A stretch of 64,000 nucleotides of DNA from Richelia sinica FACHB-800 (GTDB lineage: Bacteria; Cyanobacteriota; Cyanobacteriia; Cyanobacteriales; Nostocaceae): NCBI RefSeq assembly GCF_014698825.1, contig NZ_JACJTT010000008.1, positions 62,001 through 126,000 on the forward strand. Reading direction: 5' to 3'. The notes under the pieces were generated by a model. That model ran no database searches and was not told the DNA's origin. It saw only the letters and a list, made by a program, of their open reading frames with translations. The position numbers were made by a program, and so were the translations under genes. Below, in pieces: positions 28,529 through 37,277 of this stretch (position 1 is its first letter; every line of letters begins with the position of its first letter).

Positions 28529-29131
28529 ATGGCATTCGTACAAGCCCCCCTACCTTACGATTTTAATGCTCTAGAATCATATGGTATGAAAGGAGAGACC
28601 TTTGAGTATCACTATGGCAAGCATCACAAAGCTTATGTAGATAACCTCAACAAACTCACCGAAGGTACAGAACTAGCTGATAAGTCCTTGGAAGAAGTAA
28701 TCCAAATTTCCTTCAAAGACTCTGCCAAAGCAGGAATTTTCAACAACGCTGCTCAAGTTTGGAACCACACTTTCTTCTGGAGTTCCTTAAAGCCAGCAGG
28801 TGGTGGCGCTCCCACAGGTGAATTGGCGGCAAAAATTGATAAAGATTTTGGTAGTTTTGACCAGTTCAAAGAAGCTTTTTCCACCGCTGCGGCAACTCAA
28901 TTTGGTAGTGGCTGGGCTTGGTTGGTTGATGACGGTGGTACATTAAAAGTCACCAAAACACCAAACGCAGAAAATCCCCTAGTACACGGACAAAAGCCCC
29001 TGCTCACTTTGGATGTTTGGGAGCACGCTTATTACATCGATTTCCGCAATGCTCGTCCTGCATTCATCAAAAATTTCTTAGATAATTTGGTTAACTGGGA
29101 ATTTGCAGCAGAAAATCTAGCTAAGGCTTAA
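28529..29131 (+). CDS. sodB: Superoxide dismutase, iron type
   Basis: A cytoplasmic Fe superoxide dismutase. The 200-residue product has the four metal ligands: His in TFEYHYGKHHKAYV (about 24-37), His in WNHTFFWSS, and Asp and His in LDVWEHAYYIDF. The glutamine-type outer-sphere residue and AGIFNNAAQ segment fit FeSOD rather than MnSOD. A GAGAGGA site precedes the ATG. No signal peptide is present, in contrast to the membrane-bound MnSOD of Nostoc. A terminator follows at once, so it is monocistronic. Confidence 0.96.
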   Translation: MAFVQAPLPYDFNALESYGMKGETFEYHYGKHHKAYVDNLNKLTEGTELADKSLEEVIQISFKDSAKAGIFNNAAQVWNHTFFWSSLKPAGGGAPTGELAAKIDKDFGSFDQFKEAFSTAAATQFGSGWAWLVDDGGTLKVTKTPNAENPLVHGQKPLLTLDVWEHAYYIDFRNARPAFIKNFLDNLVNWEFAAENLAKA

Positions 29132-29171
29132 TACCATAGCCTAGTTGATTGTTTAAGTTATCAACGCATCT

Positions 29172-29203
29172 ACAGTCACGAATATAGCTCGTGGCTGTTT
29201 TTA
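29172..29203 (+). terminator. Intrinsic terminator after sodB
   Basis: ACAGTCACGA pairs with TCGTGGCTGT (one G-U pair) around a 7-base loop and is followed by five T. Confidence 0.9.
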
Positions 29204-29220
29204 ATTTGGGAAATCAGGAT

Positions 29221-29253
29221 TTCAGAAGTTCAGAAGTTCAGGAGTTCAGGAGT
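29221..29253 (+). repeat. 8-base tandem repeat (GTTCAGAA/GTTCAGGA) behind sodB
   Basis: Four units of the octamer TTCAGAAG/TTCAGGAG are followed directly by an element ATGCCTACGGCACGCTACGC and a degenerate second copy (to about 29330). The same octamers and element recur at 38717-38897. Confidence 0.8.
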
Positions 29254-29401
29254 ATGCCTACGGCACGCTACGCGAACAGGAGTATGCCTCCAGCACGCTA
29301 TGCCTACGTCACACTACGTGAACGCGAACAGGAACCTACGGAAGATGGAGAACAGGAGTTGAAAAATGCAAGAATTCAGCAGCAATAGCATGAATTATTC
29401 T

Positions 29402-29518
29402 GTAACTCCTGCAACTTCTGTAACTTCTGCAACTTCTGCAACTTCTGCAACTTCTGCAACTTCTGCAACTTCTGAACTCCTGCAACTCCTGCAACTCCTG
29501 CAACTTCTGCAACTTCTG
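29402..29518 (+). repeat. 9-base tandem repeat (CTTCTGCAA/CTCCTGCAA)
   Basis: About 13 near-perfect copies of a nonamer alternate between CTTCTGCAA and CTCCTGCAA. Read on the other strand the unit is TTGCAGAAG, the octamer TTCAGAAG of 29221-29253 with one added G, so the two arrays are inverted relative to each other. A frame of Thr-Ser-Ala codons runs through it but does not look like a gene. Confidence 0.85.
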
Positions 29519-29650
29519 TCTTCTTCCTTCTGCTGTAATTTCACCAGATGTCTGTTGATTGCCTGAAATAATTCAGTGTAGGAATCTCAGCAGATTCCGA
29601 TACAATATCATCAAGAATATTTAGTTGCTCTCAAGACTATTTCAACTCTT

Positions 29651-29857
29651 ATGGATAGCCAAACATTAGCACAATATCTAGAAAAGACTGACAGTATCTC
29701 CAAGCCTTGGTTATTAGTACAATTACGCCTGAAAAAGTTACAAGAACGGCAGCATATCCTATCAGAAAATGCCTATGCTGAAGAATTAGCTGATATTCAC
29801 CAAGATTTAATGAATTTGGGTGAATGGTGGCGCGGTATAGAAAATGAAGTTTTTTAA
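29651..29857 (+). CDS. Small conserved cyanobacterial protein
   Basis: A 68-residue soluble, acidic, helical protein (MDSQTLAQYLEKTDSISKPW at the start, GEWWRGIENEVF at the end). I do not recognise a named family. The codon use and lack of alternative frames suggest a real gene. It lies 71 bases upstream of purM on the same strand and may be co-transcribed with it. No catalytic motif or membrane span is present. Confidence 0.6.
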   Translation: MDSQTLAQYLEKTDSISKPWLLVQLRLKKLQERQHILSENAYAEELADIHQDLMNLGEWWRGIENEVF

Positions 29858-29928
29858 TGTATTGAGTACCCAAATATGTGATGATAATAGCCTGGGTTTT
29901 TAGCAGATTGATAGCGGTGTAGTTAGGC

Positions 29929-30957
29929 ATGGATTATCGGGATGCAGGCGTTGATGTTGAAGCAGGCAGAGAGTTTGTAAATCGAATTAAAGATTCTGTT
30001 CACAGTACCTTTAGACCAGAGGTTTTAGGTGGTCTAGGTGGTTTTGGCGGTTGTTTTCAATTGCCAACGGGTTACAAGGAACCAGTTTTAGTGTCTGGTA
30101 CAGATGGTGTTGGCACTAAGTTAAAAATTGCCCATATACTCAACCGCCACGATACTGTGGGTATAGATTTAGTGGCTATGTGTGTCAATGATGTACTGAC
30201 ATCTGGTGCTGAACCATTATTTTTTCTTGATTATGTAGCTACTGGGAAGTTAGACAAAGAGCAATTAACTCAGGTAGTTGAGGGGATAGCGGCTGGTTGT
30301 AAGTTATCAGGTTGTGCGTTGTTGGGTGGAGAAACAGCGGAAATGCCTGGTTTTTACCAAGCTGGAGAATACGATTTAGCTGGTTTTTGTGTGGCTATTG
30401 TTGAGAAAAGCCAAATGCTCAATGGTTCCCAGGTACAAGTTGGGGATGTGGCTGTGGGTTTAGCTAGCACTGGTGTCCACAGTAATGGTTTCAGTTTAGT
30501 CAGAAAGATTATTAGCGATCGCAATTTGAGTTGGAACGATAGACCAGAATTGTTAGGTGGTGAAACTCTGGGGGAACTTTTTCTCAAACCGACCCGCATT
30601 TATGTCCAACCTGTATTAGCCGCGTTAAAAGCAGGGTTGGAAATTCATGGCATGGCTCACATTACAGGTGGGGGTTTACCGGAAAATTTACCTCGATGTT
30701 TAGCCTCTGGTCAAGCCATTAAAATTAATCCTCATAGTTGGGAAATTCCCCCCTTATTTAATTGGTTAGCCGAAACTGGTGGTGTGAGTGCTGAAGCTAT
30801 GTACAACACTTTCAACATGGGAATTGGATTTGTATTAATTGTCCCACCCCAAGCAGTAGACCAGACTATCAGCCATTTCCAGGCACAAGATATCTCTGCT
30901 GCTGTCATCGGGGAAGTTGTGAGTGGTACTGGTGAATTAATTGGACTACCGACTTGA
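29929..30957 (+). CDS. purM: Phosphoribosylformylglycinamidine cyclo-ligase
   Basis: PurM (AIR synthetase) closes the imidazole ring in de novo purine synthesis, using ATP. The 342-residue product has the usual length, [17 protein letters not shown] at the start, the ATP-binding [14 protein letters not shown] (about 55-68), [23 protein letters not shown] (conserved core) and the [11 protein letters not shown] motif (about 246-256). It follows the small conserved gene. No other pur genes are in the window. Confidence 0.96.
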   Translation: MDYRDAGVDVEAGREFVNRIKDSVHSTFRPEVLGGLGGFGGCFQLPTGYKEPVLVSGTDGVGTKLKIAHILNRHDTVGIDLVAMCVNDVLTSGAEPLFFLDYVATGKLDKEQLTQVVEGIAAGCKLSGCALLGGETAEMPGFYQAGEYDLAGFCVAIVEKSQMLNGSQVQVGDVAVGLASTGVHSNGFSLVRKIISDRNLSWNDRPELLGGETLGELFLKPTRIYVQPVLAALKAGLEIHGMAHITGGGLPENLPRCLASGQAIKINPHSWEIPPLFNWLAETGGVSAEAMYNTFNMGIGFVLIVPPQAVDQTISHFQAQDISAAVIGEVVSGTGELIGLPT

Positions 30958-31257
30958 AACAAAAAAAATTACACTTAGTCAATGTTGATTGAAAGACCTG
31001 TTTAGAGCAAACAAGTCATATTGAATCAGGGTTCTGAGTGTATTTTCAGTTTTGAGGAGAGAAGTCTTTACACAAATCATGGCAATATTGGAGACTCTCT
31101 TTATCAAAGTAATAGAAAATACTCATGACCGCGAGCTTTAAGATTTGCTAACGTAGTCTTTACATATCGACAAATTTTTTGTTGGTCATGTCTGATTAGT
31201 TATTGGGTGCGGTGTGTTGGTGTTTTGAGAATTACATAATTTTTGTTTAGAGGGGTT

Positions 31258-31944
31258 ATGGTTGTAAATTTTGCCCGGTCTACTGCTTCCACTGATATTT
31301 TGAAGCAAGTATTCCAGAGCATTGATGCCCAAAGTTGTCCCACGCAATTTAATTTTCATATGCACACAGTTCACTCGGATGGCAAATTACAACCGAGTGT
31401 ATTAATGGAACAGGCTATTTCTATTGGTTTACAAGGACTAGCAATTACAGACCATCACAATATTGGTGGTTATGAAGTAGCACAAGCTTGGTTAGAAGAC
31501 TGGAAGTGGAATAGTTCTGAAGCACAGGCCCCTGTGCTGTGGAGTGGAGTAGAAATTAATGCCAATCTGATGGACGTAGAGGTGCATATTTTGGCTTATG
31601 GTTTTGATATAGAACACTTTAGTATTAGACCTTATTTACAAAGCAAACCAACAACAGGTAAAGATTATCAAGCAGCTAATGTAATTAAGGCGATTCATAA
31701 AGCGGGAGGATTAGCTGTATTAGCCCATCCTGCACGTTACAGGCGATCGCATTTTGATCTCATCCCCCTAGCAGCAGAATATGGTATTGATGGTGTGGAA
31801 TCTTTCTACGCTTACAACAACCCTACCCCTTGGAAACCTAGCCTTGTTGAATCTAAGCAGGTTACTATCTTAGCGCAAGAATATAATCTATTAAATAGTT
31901 GCGGGACAGATACACACGGTTTAAGCTTATTGCGACGGTTGTAA
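31258..31944 (+). CDS. PHP-domain phosphoesterase-like protein
   Basis: A 228-residue PHP-type metal-dependent hydrolase. It shows motif I NFHMHTVHSDGKLQPSVL (HxH and D), motif II ITDHHNIGGYEVAQ, VEINANLMDVEVHILAYG, the segment LAVLAHPARYR and a final DTHG. The chosen ATG follows AGAGGGG by 5 bases, better than the in-frame TTG at 31243. The family includes nucleoside 5'-diphosphate ribose and oligonucleotide phosphatases; the substrate here is unknown. The 300 bases before it hold no gene. Confidence 0.82.
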   Translation: MVVNFARSTASTDILKQVFQSIDAQSCPTQFNFHMHTVHSDGKLQPSVLMEQAISIGLQGLAITDHHNIGGYEVAQAWLEDWKWNSSEAQAPVLWSGVEINANLMDVEVHILAYGFDIEHFSIRPYLQSKPTTGKDYQAANVIKAIHKAGGLAVLAHPARYRRSHFDLIPLAAEYGIDGVESFYAYNNPTPWKPSLVESKQVTILAQEYNLLNSCGTDTHGLSLLRRL

Positions 31945-32045
31945 ATAAAAACCTATAAAGCTTTGGGATTTTGGATAGTGAAACATTAATTGTTAATATT
32001 TTTACTATCCAGATACCGCTATTTATATTCATCTCCATTGAGGAT

Positions 32046-32128
32046 ACATACAGCAGGAACAAGAAAACAATGACTTTGTTCTGTATTCTGAAGTTTTGTC
32101 CCTTATTCAGTTCCGATCTGCTGTATGT
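32046..32128. repeat. Element with perfect 11-base inverted ends ACATACAGCAG/CTGCTGTATGT
   Basis: Two perfect 11-base inverted copies flank 61 bases of non-coding sequence. The layout is that of a small non-autonomous mobile element, but no second copy is seen in the window and no flanking target duplication is clear. Confidence 0.55.
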
Positions 32129-32326
32129 GACGAAAATTCAACAGATTAAAATTAAATATTCTGTTAGGATTTAGATCCTAAAAATTTTTTCTTATTATCA
32201 GCTATTACACAGTTAAATTTTAGGCATCTTAATATAGTTACGTCTTTTGCTGCGGGCTATTTTGCACGGGAGACTTATACAAATAATTATACCAATTTGC
32301 CAAAAGTAGCCAGCAGATGAATAATA

Positions 32327-32385
32327 CCCCTTCCCAACCCTCCCCTTCCTTGGTAAGGGGAGGGAGCGCGACAGCGGGGGTGGGG
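32327..32385. repeat. Interspersed palindromic repeat (CCCCTCCCC family), copy 2
   Basis: CCCCTTCCCAACCCTCCCC, an inner hairpin CCCCTT/AAGGGG, and a terminal GCGGGGGTGGGG match the element at 3858-3911 at both ends and in the middle. Confidence 0.75.
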
Positions 32386-32663
32386 TAGGTGGGTAAAGTA
32401 AAACGAATATTTTGACTATCAAATCAGAATATTTTAAATTAGTTAAAAACAATCCTCAATTTATTTTTAATCAAAATTGGTAGGGAAACTATATAGAAAT
32501 TATTGATTATCTGCTTATCACGAAATTTTAATTTATGAATATAAAATCATCAAATATTAATATTTTGAAGTATTTTGGAAGGCAATAAGCATGTAGAAAA
32601 TCCTGATGTTTTTCAGGCAATTTTGTAGTTATATAGAATTACCAAGATACATCTTAGGGATAG

Positions 32664-33902
32664 ATGAATAGGGTGATTCGCCGTTGCTTTTGGTTTTTGC
32701 TGTGTTTAGGATTTGTAATCAGTTTAACGATATTTCCTCTTGGTTCAACTCCTATTCCTTCTCCAAGAAGAACTCCAATCACTACAGAAATTCGCGGCGT
32801 TTGGCTGACTAATGTTGCTAGTGGTGTATTTTTTGTTCCCTGGGGAATTGATCGGGCTGTACACCAATTAGCAAAACTAAATTTTAATACAATTTATCCG
32901 GTAGTTTGGAATAGAGGCTATACTTTTTACAAAAGTGCTGTAGCCAAAGAGATTACAGGAGAAGAAACTCAACCAATGTTGAACTTTCTCCATGGTGGTG
33001 TAGATGTCTTGGGCAAGTTGGTCAAGTTGGCAAGAAATGCTAATTTAACTGTAATTCCTTGGTTTGAATATGGGTTAATGGCTCCCAGTGATTCTGCTTT
33101 GGTACAAAGACATCCTGAATGGTTAACAGTAGGACAAGCAGGAATGAATTCTCTCCAGTCCAATTTGCCGGAAGAAATGAATGATGGCATAATCAATCGG
33201 CAAGCTTGGTTAAACCCTCTCCATCCAGAAGTTCAAGAATTTATTGGCAGTTTAATTTTAGAAGTAGTGAGTAATTATAATGTGGATGGCATCCAGTTAG
33301 ATGATCATTTTGGAATGCCTGTACAGTTTGGTTATGATGATTTTACTGTGCAATTGTATGCCCAAGAACATCAAGGTAAACAACCACCAACTGACCCGTT
33401 TGATGCTGAATGGATGCGGTGGAGGGCAGATAAAATTACAGAGTTTATGATGAGAATTCACCAAGCGGTAAAAGCTGTTAAACCCTATGTAAAAGTATCT
33501 CTTTCTCCCAATTCTCATGGCTTTGCGTATAAATATTATTTACAAGATTGGGATACTTGGGTCAAGAAAGGTTTGGTGGATGAATTGATTTTGCAGGTAT
33601 ATCGGAATAATACAAATTCTTTCATTGGTGAATTAGAAAAACCAGCGGTGCAATCAGCGAAAAATCAAATTCCTGTGGCAATTGGCATCTCAACAGGAAC
33701 CTTAGTCAAACCTGTGGATATTAACCAAATTCAAGCACAGGTGGAAATAGTACGCGATCGCAATTTTTCTGGTTTCTCATTTTTCTATTGGGAAAGTCTG
33801 TGGGGTTATATCGCTCCCGAATCTCCTCAACAACGTCGTCGGGTATTCCTGGACATGTTTGCAGCTAAAGCTTTTAAGCCTTTAACCCTGGAGAAATTGT
33901 AA
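32664..33902 (+). CDS. Glycoside-hydrolase-like family 10 exported protein
   Basis: An exported (beta/alpha)8-barrel protein of the GHL10/DUF187 group. The 412-residue product has a signal anchor (about 8-25), then TEIRGVWLTNVASG (about 41-54), FNTIYPVVWNRGYTFY (about 75-90) and VDGIQLDDHFGMP (about 200-213) with acidic residues suited to glycoside hydrolysis. It ends in a conserved GFSFFYWESLWGY. In other bacteria this group acts on peptidoglycan or exopolysaccharide, but the substrate is unproven. Its stop codon overlaps the next start by one base, so the two are coupled. Confidence 0.82.
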   Translation: MNRVIRRCFWFLLCLGFVISLTIFPLGSTPIPSPRRTPITTEIRGVWLTNVASGVFFVPWGIDRAVHQLAKLNFNTIYPVVWNRGYTFYKSAVAKEITGEETQPMLNFLHGGVDVLGKLVKLARNANLTVIPWFEYGLMAPSDSALVQRHPEWLTVGQAGMNSLQSNLPEEMNDGIINRQAWLNPLHPEVQEFIGSLILEVVSNYNVDGIQLDDHFGMPVQFGYDDFTVQLYAQEHQGKQPPTDPFDAEWMRWRADKITEFMMRIHQAVKAVKPYVKVSLSPNSHGFAYKYYLQDWDTWVKKGLVDELILQVYRNNTNSFIGELEKPAVQSAKNQIPVAIGISTGTLVKPVDINQIQAQVEIVRDRNFSGFSFFYWESLWGYIAPESPQQRRRVFLDMFAAKAFKPLTLEKL

Positions 33903-34489
33903 TGTCTGTGGCCTCTAGTCAAGCTCAAAATCGTTACTCTGGGGTATTTTTTATATTATTGTGGATTTTCGCGACCATGGGGGGATTTTTGGTGAGTTTG
34001 CTCATCGTGGAGGTGGGAGAAGCACCAGATATGCGAATCGGGGAAGCTGCTATCGGTGGGCTAGCGATCGCCCTGCCACAAAGTTGTATACTGAGAAAAA
34101 CTATATCTCCTGTCAAATGGGTGCTATCTACCTTTTTCATCTGGTCACTCATTGCAGCTATTGGTATCGGTGCTTTGGGTTGGTCTGTATCAACAACTGA
34201 TTTCATTCCACAAAGGATTTTCTCTGGAATTATTTCGGGAGGTATTGGTGGTTTGATGATGGGATTGGCACAATGGAGTTTAGCAATTCCTCCTTCCCTA
34301 TCCTCGGCTTGGCAATGGATATTTGTGAATTCCGCAGCTTGGGCCGTGGCTTTACCCATCGGTTCCACATTGGGAATATTTTTGCGTCAAATGAGTCAGT
34401 TATATTTAGGGGAAGTAATTGGTTTAGCTGTAACTTGGATAATTGTTGCCATTGTCACAGGAATTAGCGCCGAGAAAGTTTTGACTTAA
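33902..34489 (+). CDS. Hypothetical membrane protein coupled to the GH10-like gene
   Basis: A 195-residue protein with about five hydrophobic segments (about 15-37, 47-62, 76-100, 108-128 and 140-190), glycine-rich throughout. I recognise no family. The ATG overlaps the stop of the upstream glycoside-hydrolase-like gene by one base, indicating co-translation and a possible joint role at the envelope. No signal for covalent attachment or transport motif is seen. Confidence 0.7.
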   Translation: MSVASSQAQNRYSGVFFILLWIFATMGGFLVSLLIVEVGEAPDMRIGEAAIGGLAIALPQSCILRKTISPVKWVLSTFFIWSLIAAIGIGALGWSVSTTDFIPQRIFSGIISGGIGGLMMGLAQWSLAIPPSLSSAWQWIFVNSAAWAVALPIGSTLGIFLRQMSQLYLGEVIGLAVTWIIVAIVTGISAEKVLT

Positions 34490-34864
34490 AATAGCTATAT
34501 TGACTAAATTTAATCCCAGAGCCAACTCCCTCAATTTCTCTAATCTATTAAGATTTGTAACAAAAATGAAAATGTACTTTAGTTTGTAACTCTGGATATG
34601 TAAGAATCTTAAAACATTATTAACAACTAACCTCTGTACCTGCCTAAAAATTAGCTTAGGTAAGATACTTTACAAAAAGTTCCTTTGATTCAGCTTGCCT
34701 GAATGAACTGCACGTAGCTTATCTACAGAAGTAGAGAAAGAAAAAAATCACTACTAGGTAAGGGTTAAGACAACTTAGCTTTAGGCGCTAAGAAGTATTT
34801 TTAACAGTATTAATAATGAAGAGAGCGCCTATAAAAGTTATAAATATAACATAGGAACTCTTCC
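34490..34864. other. 375-base leader before the histidine-kinase-like gene
   Basis: An AT-rich spacer with no gene or clear hairpin. It should contain the promoter of the following gene. A AGGAA site lies 7 bases before its ATG. Confidence 0.4.
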
Positions 34865-37111
34865 ATGAATAGCCATTCAGTAAAATCTATCCCAGATTTG
34901 CCAAACACCGCACCGCCATTTTTTACTACAGCCATCGATGAACTGAGTAGCAGCGAGCAATTTCTTCTCAGTATGTACGATTCTGTGCAGACATCGATTT
35001 TTATTGTGGATGTATTGGACAATGGGGACTTTTGCTATTTAGCACTGAACCCCACCCATGAGCGATGTTTGGGACTGCGTTCAGAGGAAGTACGGGGGAA
35101 AAGACCAGAGGATATTCTTTCTCCTTTAGATGCGGTGCGGGTGCGTCAGCGTTACATAGATTGTGTGCGGTTTGGGCAAACCATGTCCTATGAACAATGT
35201 CTGCATTTTCAAGGCATTAGAACATGGTGGAGTACAACTCTAACACCCTTGCGGGATCATCAAGGACGAATTTATCAATTAATTGGCACCAGTAAAAATA
35301 TTACTCATTTAAAACAAGCAGAATTAGCAGGTAGAATCCAAGCAGAACGAGAACAGTTGTTAAAGGATACTGCCAATAGTATTTGCCAAGGTGAAGAGTT
35401 AGAGGTAATTATTCAGCAGACAGTTTTAGAACTGCGGCAGATGCTAGAGTGCGATCGCCTGATGGTTTATCATTTAGTAACCCAGGAATCTGGAGAAATT
35501 ATTGCTGAATCTACCCTCAAGCCAGAAATTTCTTTATGGGGACAAAAAATTAATGCTCCCTGCTTTTTAACAGAACACCAAGAACATTATAAGCAGGGTT
35601 CCATTCACGTTGTTGAAGATATTGCCGCTACGGGTTTACATCCTGGACAAAGAGATTTTTTGGCAGCGATTCAAGTTAGAGCTAACCTTGTAGTACCCAT
35701 TATCCAACAACAAGATTTATGGGGATTATTAATAGCTCAGTATTGTTGGGAACCACATCAATGGCAACAAAGTGAAATTGATCTCTGCAAACAAATTGCA
35801 TTGCAACTAGGAATTGCTATTCTACAATCAAAACTACAGCAACAAGTTCAACATTTGCAATCTCAGTTGGAATTGCAAACACAGGAACACCACAGGCAAT
35901 TACAGCAACAACAAGAATTTCAAGCTTTATTATCCAAGATAACGGAAAAAATCCGCGATCGCTGGGATGTACAACAAATATTACATATAGTTACCCAGGA
36001 ATTAGCCGAATTACTGCAAGTTGAGCGTTGCTACATCGAACTCTATGATGGTGAAAAAACTACCACCACAGTTAGCAGCGACTATTGCCCAGATGCTGAC
36101 TACCACCAAGAATCAAGCAAACAGATTCTAGACTATCCCCATATTTATCAGCAACTATTACAAAAACAGCCTTGGCAATGTGCAGAAATCATCGCTGGGT
36201 GGAAACCTACATTAAAATTCGTCAGCCAGCTAGCCTGTCCTATTTTCGATGCACAAGGCATATTTGGCAATATTTGGCTTATCAGGACTAAAGAAGAAAA
36301 ATTTGCCCCATTAGAGATTGGCTTAGTAGAGGATATAGCCAACGAATGTGCGATCGCTATTCGCCAATCCCAATTATACGCACAAACCACAGCCCAGGTC
36401 AGAGAACTAGAACAACGGGAACGCAGTAAACATGAATTTCTCAAAAACCTATCTCAAGAACTACGCACACCCCTCACTAGTATTAGCCTAGTTGCTCAAA
36501 CACTGGAAGGTGTACTTACCCCCAATGGCATTATTGATTTAGACCTAGTACCCCAACTTCTACAAATTCTCCATAACGAATGTGGGAGAGAAAATAATCT
36601 CATCAATGACTTACTCACCCTAGCATCTCTCAAAACCGAACCAGACCCCCCCACATTCATAGAAATTGAACTATCAACATGGCTTCCTCCCATTGTTGAC
36701 TCTTTTCGAGACGTAGCGAATTGCCAAAAACAAATATTGACATTCACCATTGCCGAAGATATTCCCTCTTTTCAAACAGATATTACCGATTTAGAGCGAA
36801 TTATCACCGCACTCATCAGCCACGCTTGCCAATGTACCCCAGCTAACGAGTTCATTCAAATTTCTGCCAGCGGGAATGAAAAACTCATAGAAATCAAAAT
36901 CACCAACTCTGGGATAGAAATTTCTCAAAGCGAATTATCCCAAATCTTTCAGCCATTTCACCACATTACCAAAAATGACCCTTGGAAGTCCACAAACACC
37001 GGCTTAGAACTGACCTTAGTGAAAATCATGGTGCAGCGTCTAGGAGGTTTAATTCATGTAGACAATACCGAAAATAAGCTGAATTTTACATTACAATTCC
37101 CCATTTCATAG
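34865..37111 (+). CDS. PAS-GAF-GAF histidine-kinase-like protein with degenerate catalytic core
   Basis: A 748-residue cytoplasmic signalling protein: PAS (about 33-155), phytochrome-type GAF (about 170-320), glutamine-rich coiled coil (about 320-360), second GAF (about 362-500), HisKA-like helix pair (about 520-600) and a HATPase-like end (about 635-748). The H-box reads FLKNLSQELRTPL, with Gln531 where the phosphorylated His belongs. The N-box reads SHACQCTP, with His653 for the Mg-binding Asn. The G1 box reads ITNSGIEIS, with Asn681 for Asp, and the second glycine box reads NTGLELTLV. These changes predict no autophosphorylation. The GAF1 segment TGLHPGQRDFL lacks the Cys-His expected of a bilin-binding site. 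It is probably a pseudokinase or ligand-sensing scaffold. No response regulator is adjacent. Confidence 0.85.
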   Translation: MNSHSVKSIPDLPNTAPPFFTTAIDELSSSEQFLLSMYDSVQTSIFIVDVLDNGDFCYLALNPTHERCLGLRSEEVRGKRPEDILSPLDAVRVRQRYIDCVRFGQTMSYEQCLHFQGIRTWWSTTLTPLRDHQGRIYQLIGTSKNITHLKQAELAGRIQAEREQLLKDTANSICQGEELEVIIQQTVLELRQMLECDRLMVYHLVTQESGEIIAESTLKPEISLWGQKINAPCFLTEHQEHYKQGSIHVVEDIAATGLHPGQRDFLAAIQVRANLVVPIIQQQDLWGLLIAQYCWEPHQWQQSEIDLCKQIALQLGIAILQSKLQQQVQHLQSQLELQTQEHHRQLQQQQEFQALLSKITEKIRDRWDVQQILHIVTQELAELLQVERCYIELYDGEKTTTTVSSDYCPDADYHQESSKQILDYPHIYQQLLQKQPWQCAEIIAGWKPTLKFVSQLACPIFDAQGIFGNIWLIRTKEEKFAPLEIGLVEDIANECAIAIRQSQLYAQTTAQVRELEQRERSKHEFLKNLSQELRTPLTSISLVAQTLEGVLTPNGIIDLDLVPQLLQILHNECGRENNLINDLLTLASLKTEPDPPTFIEIELSTWLPPIVDSFRDVANCQKQILTFTIAEDIPSFQTDITDLERIITALISHACQCTPANEFIQISASGNEKLIEIKITNSGIEISQSELSQIFQPFHHITKNDPWKSTNTGLELTLVKIMVQRLGGLIHVDNTENKLNFTLQFPIS

Positions 37112-37171
37112 ATTTTTGACCTAAAAGACTAGCGCCGACAGTGAAAGTTTGCTATGATTACCTTCATGTGT

Positions 37172-37243
37172 GGGTGACTAGCTCAACGGTAGAGCATCGG
37201 ACTCTTAATCCGCTGGTTCTGAGTTCGAATCTCAGGTCACCCA
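37172..37243 (+). tRNA. tRNA-Lys(CTT)
   Basis: A complete 72-base cloverleaf. The acceptor stem GGGTGAC/GTCACCC carries discriminator A. The D-arm is GCTC...GAGC, the anticodon loop CTCTTAA gives anticodon CTT, and the T-arm is CTGAG-TTCGAAT-CTCAG. CCA is not encoded. It lies 60 bases after the kinase-like gene and 34 bases before the PNPOx-like gene. Confidence 0.95.
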
Positions 37244-37277
37244 CTGCCTTTTAGAATTCGCCAATCTTAAATTCAAA

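Larger units (their letters stand above)
31945..32663. other. 0.7 kb spacer with two palindromic elements
   Basis: No gene is visible. It contains an 83-base element with 11-base inverted ends (32046-32128) and a second CCCCTCCCC-family repeat (32327-32385). The sequence around them is AT-rich. Confidence 0.65.

Noticed and set aside
29402-29518. CRISPR array
   Set aside because: The unit is 9 bases with no spacers between copies and no cas genes nearby.
29366-29566. Protein with repeated Thr-Ser-Ala residues
   Set aside because: The frame is simply the translation of the 9-base tandem array; the ends do not resemble a gene.
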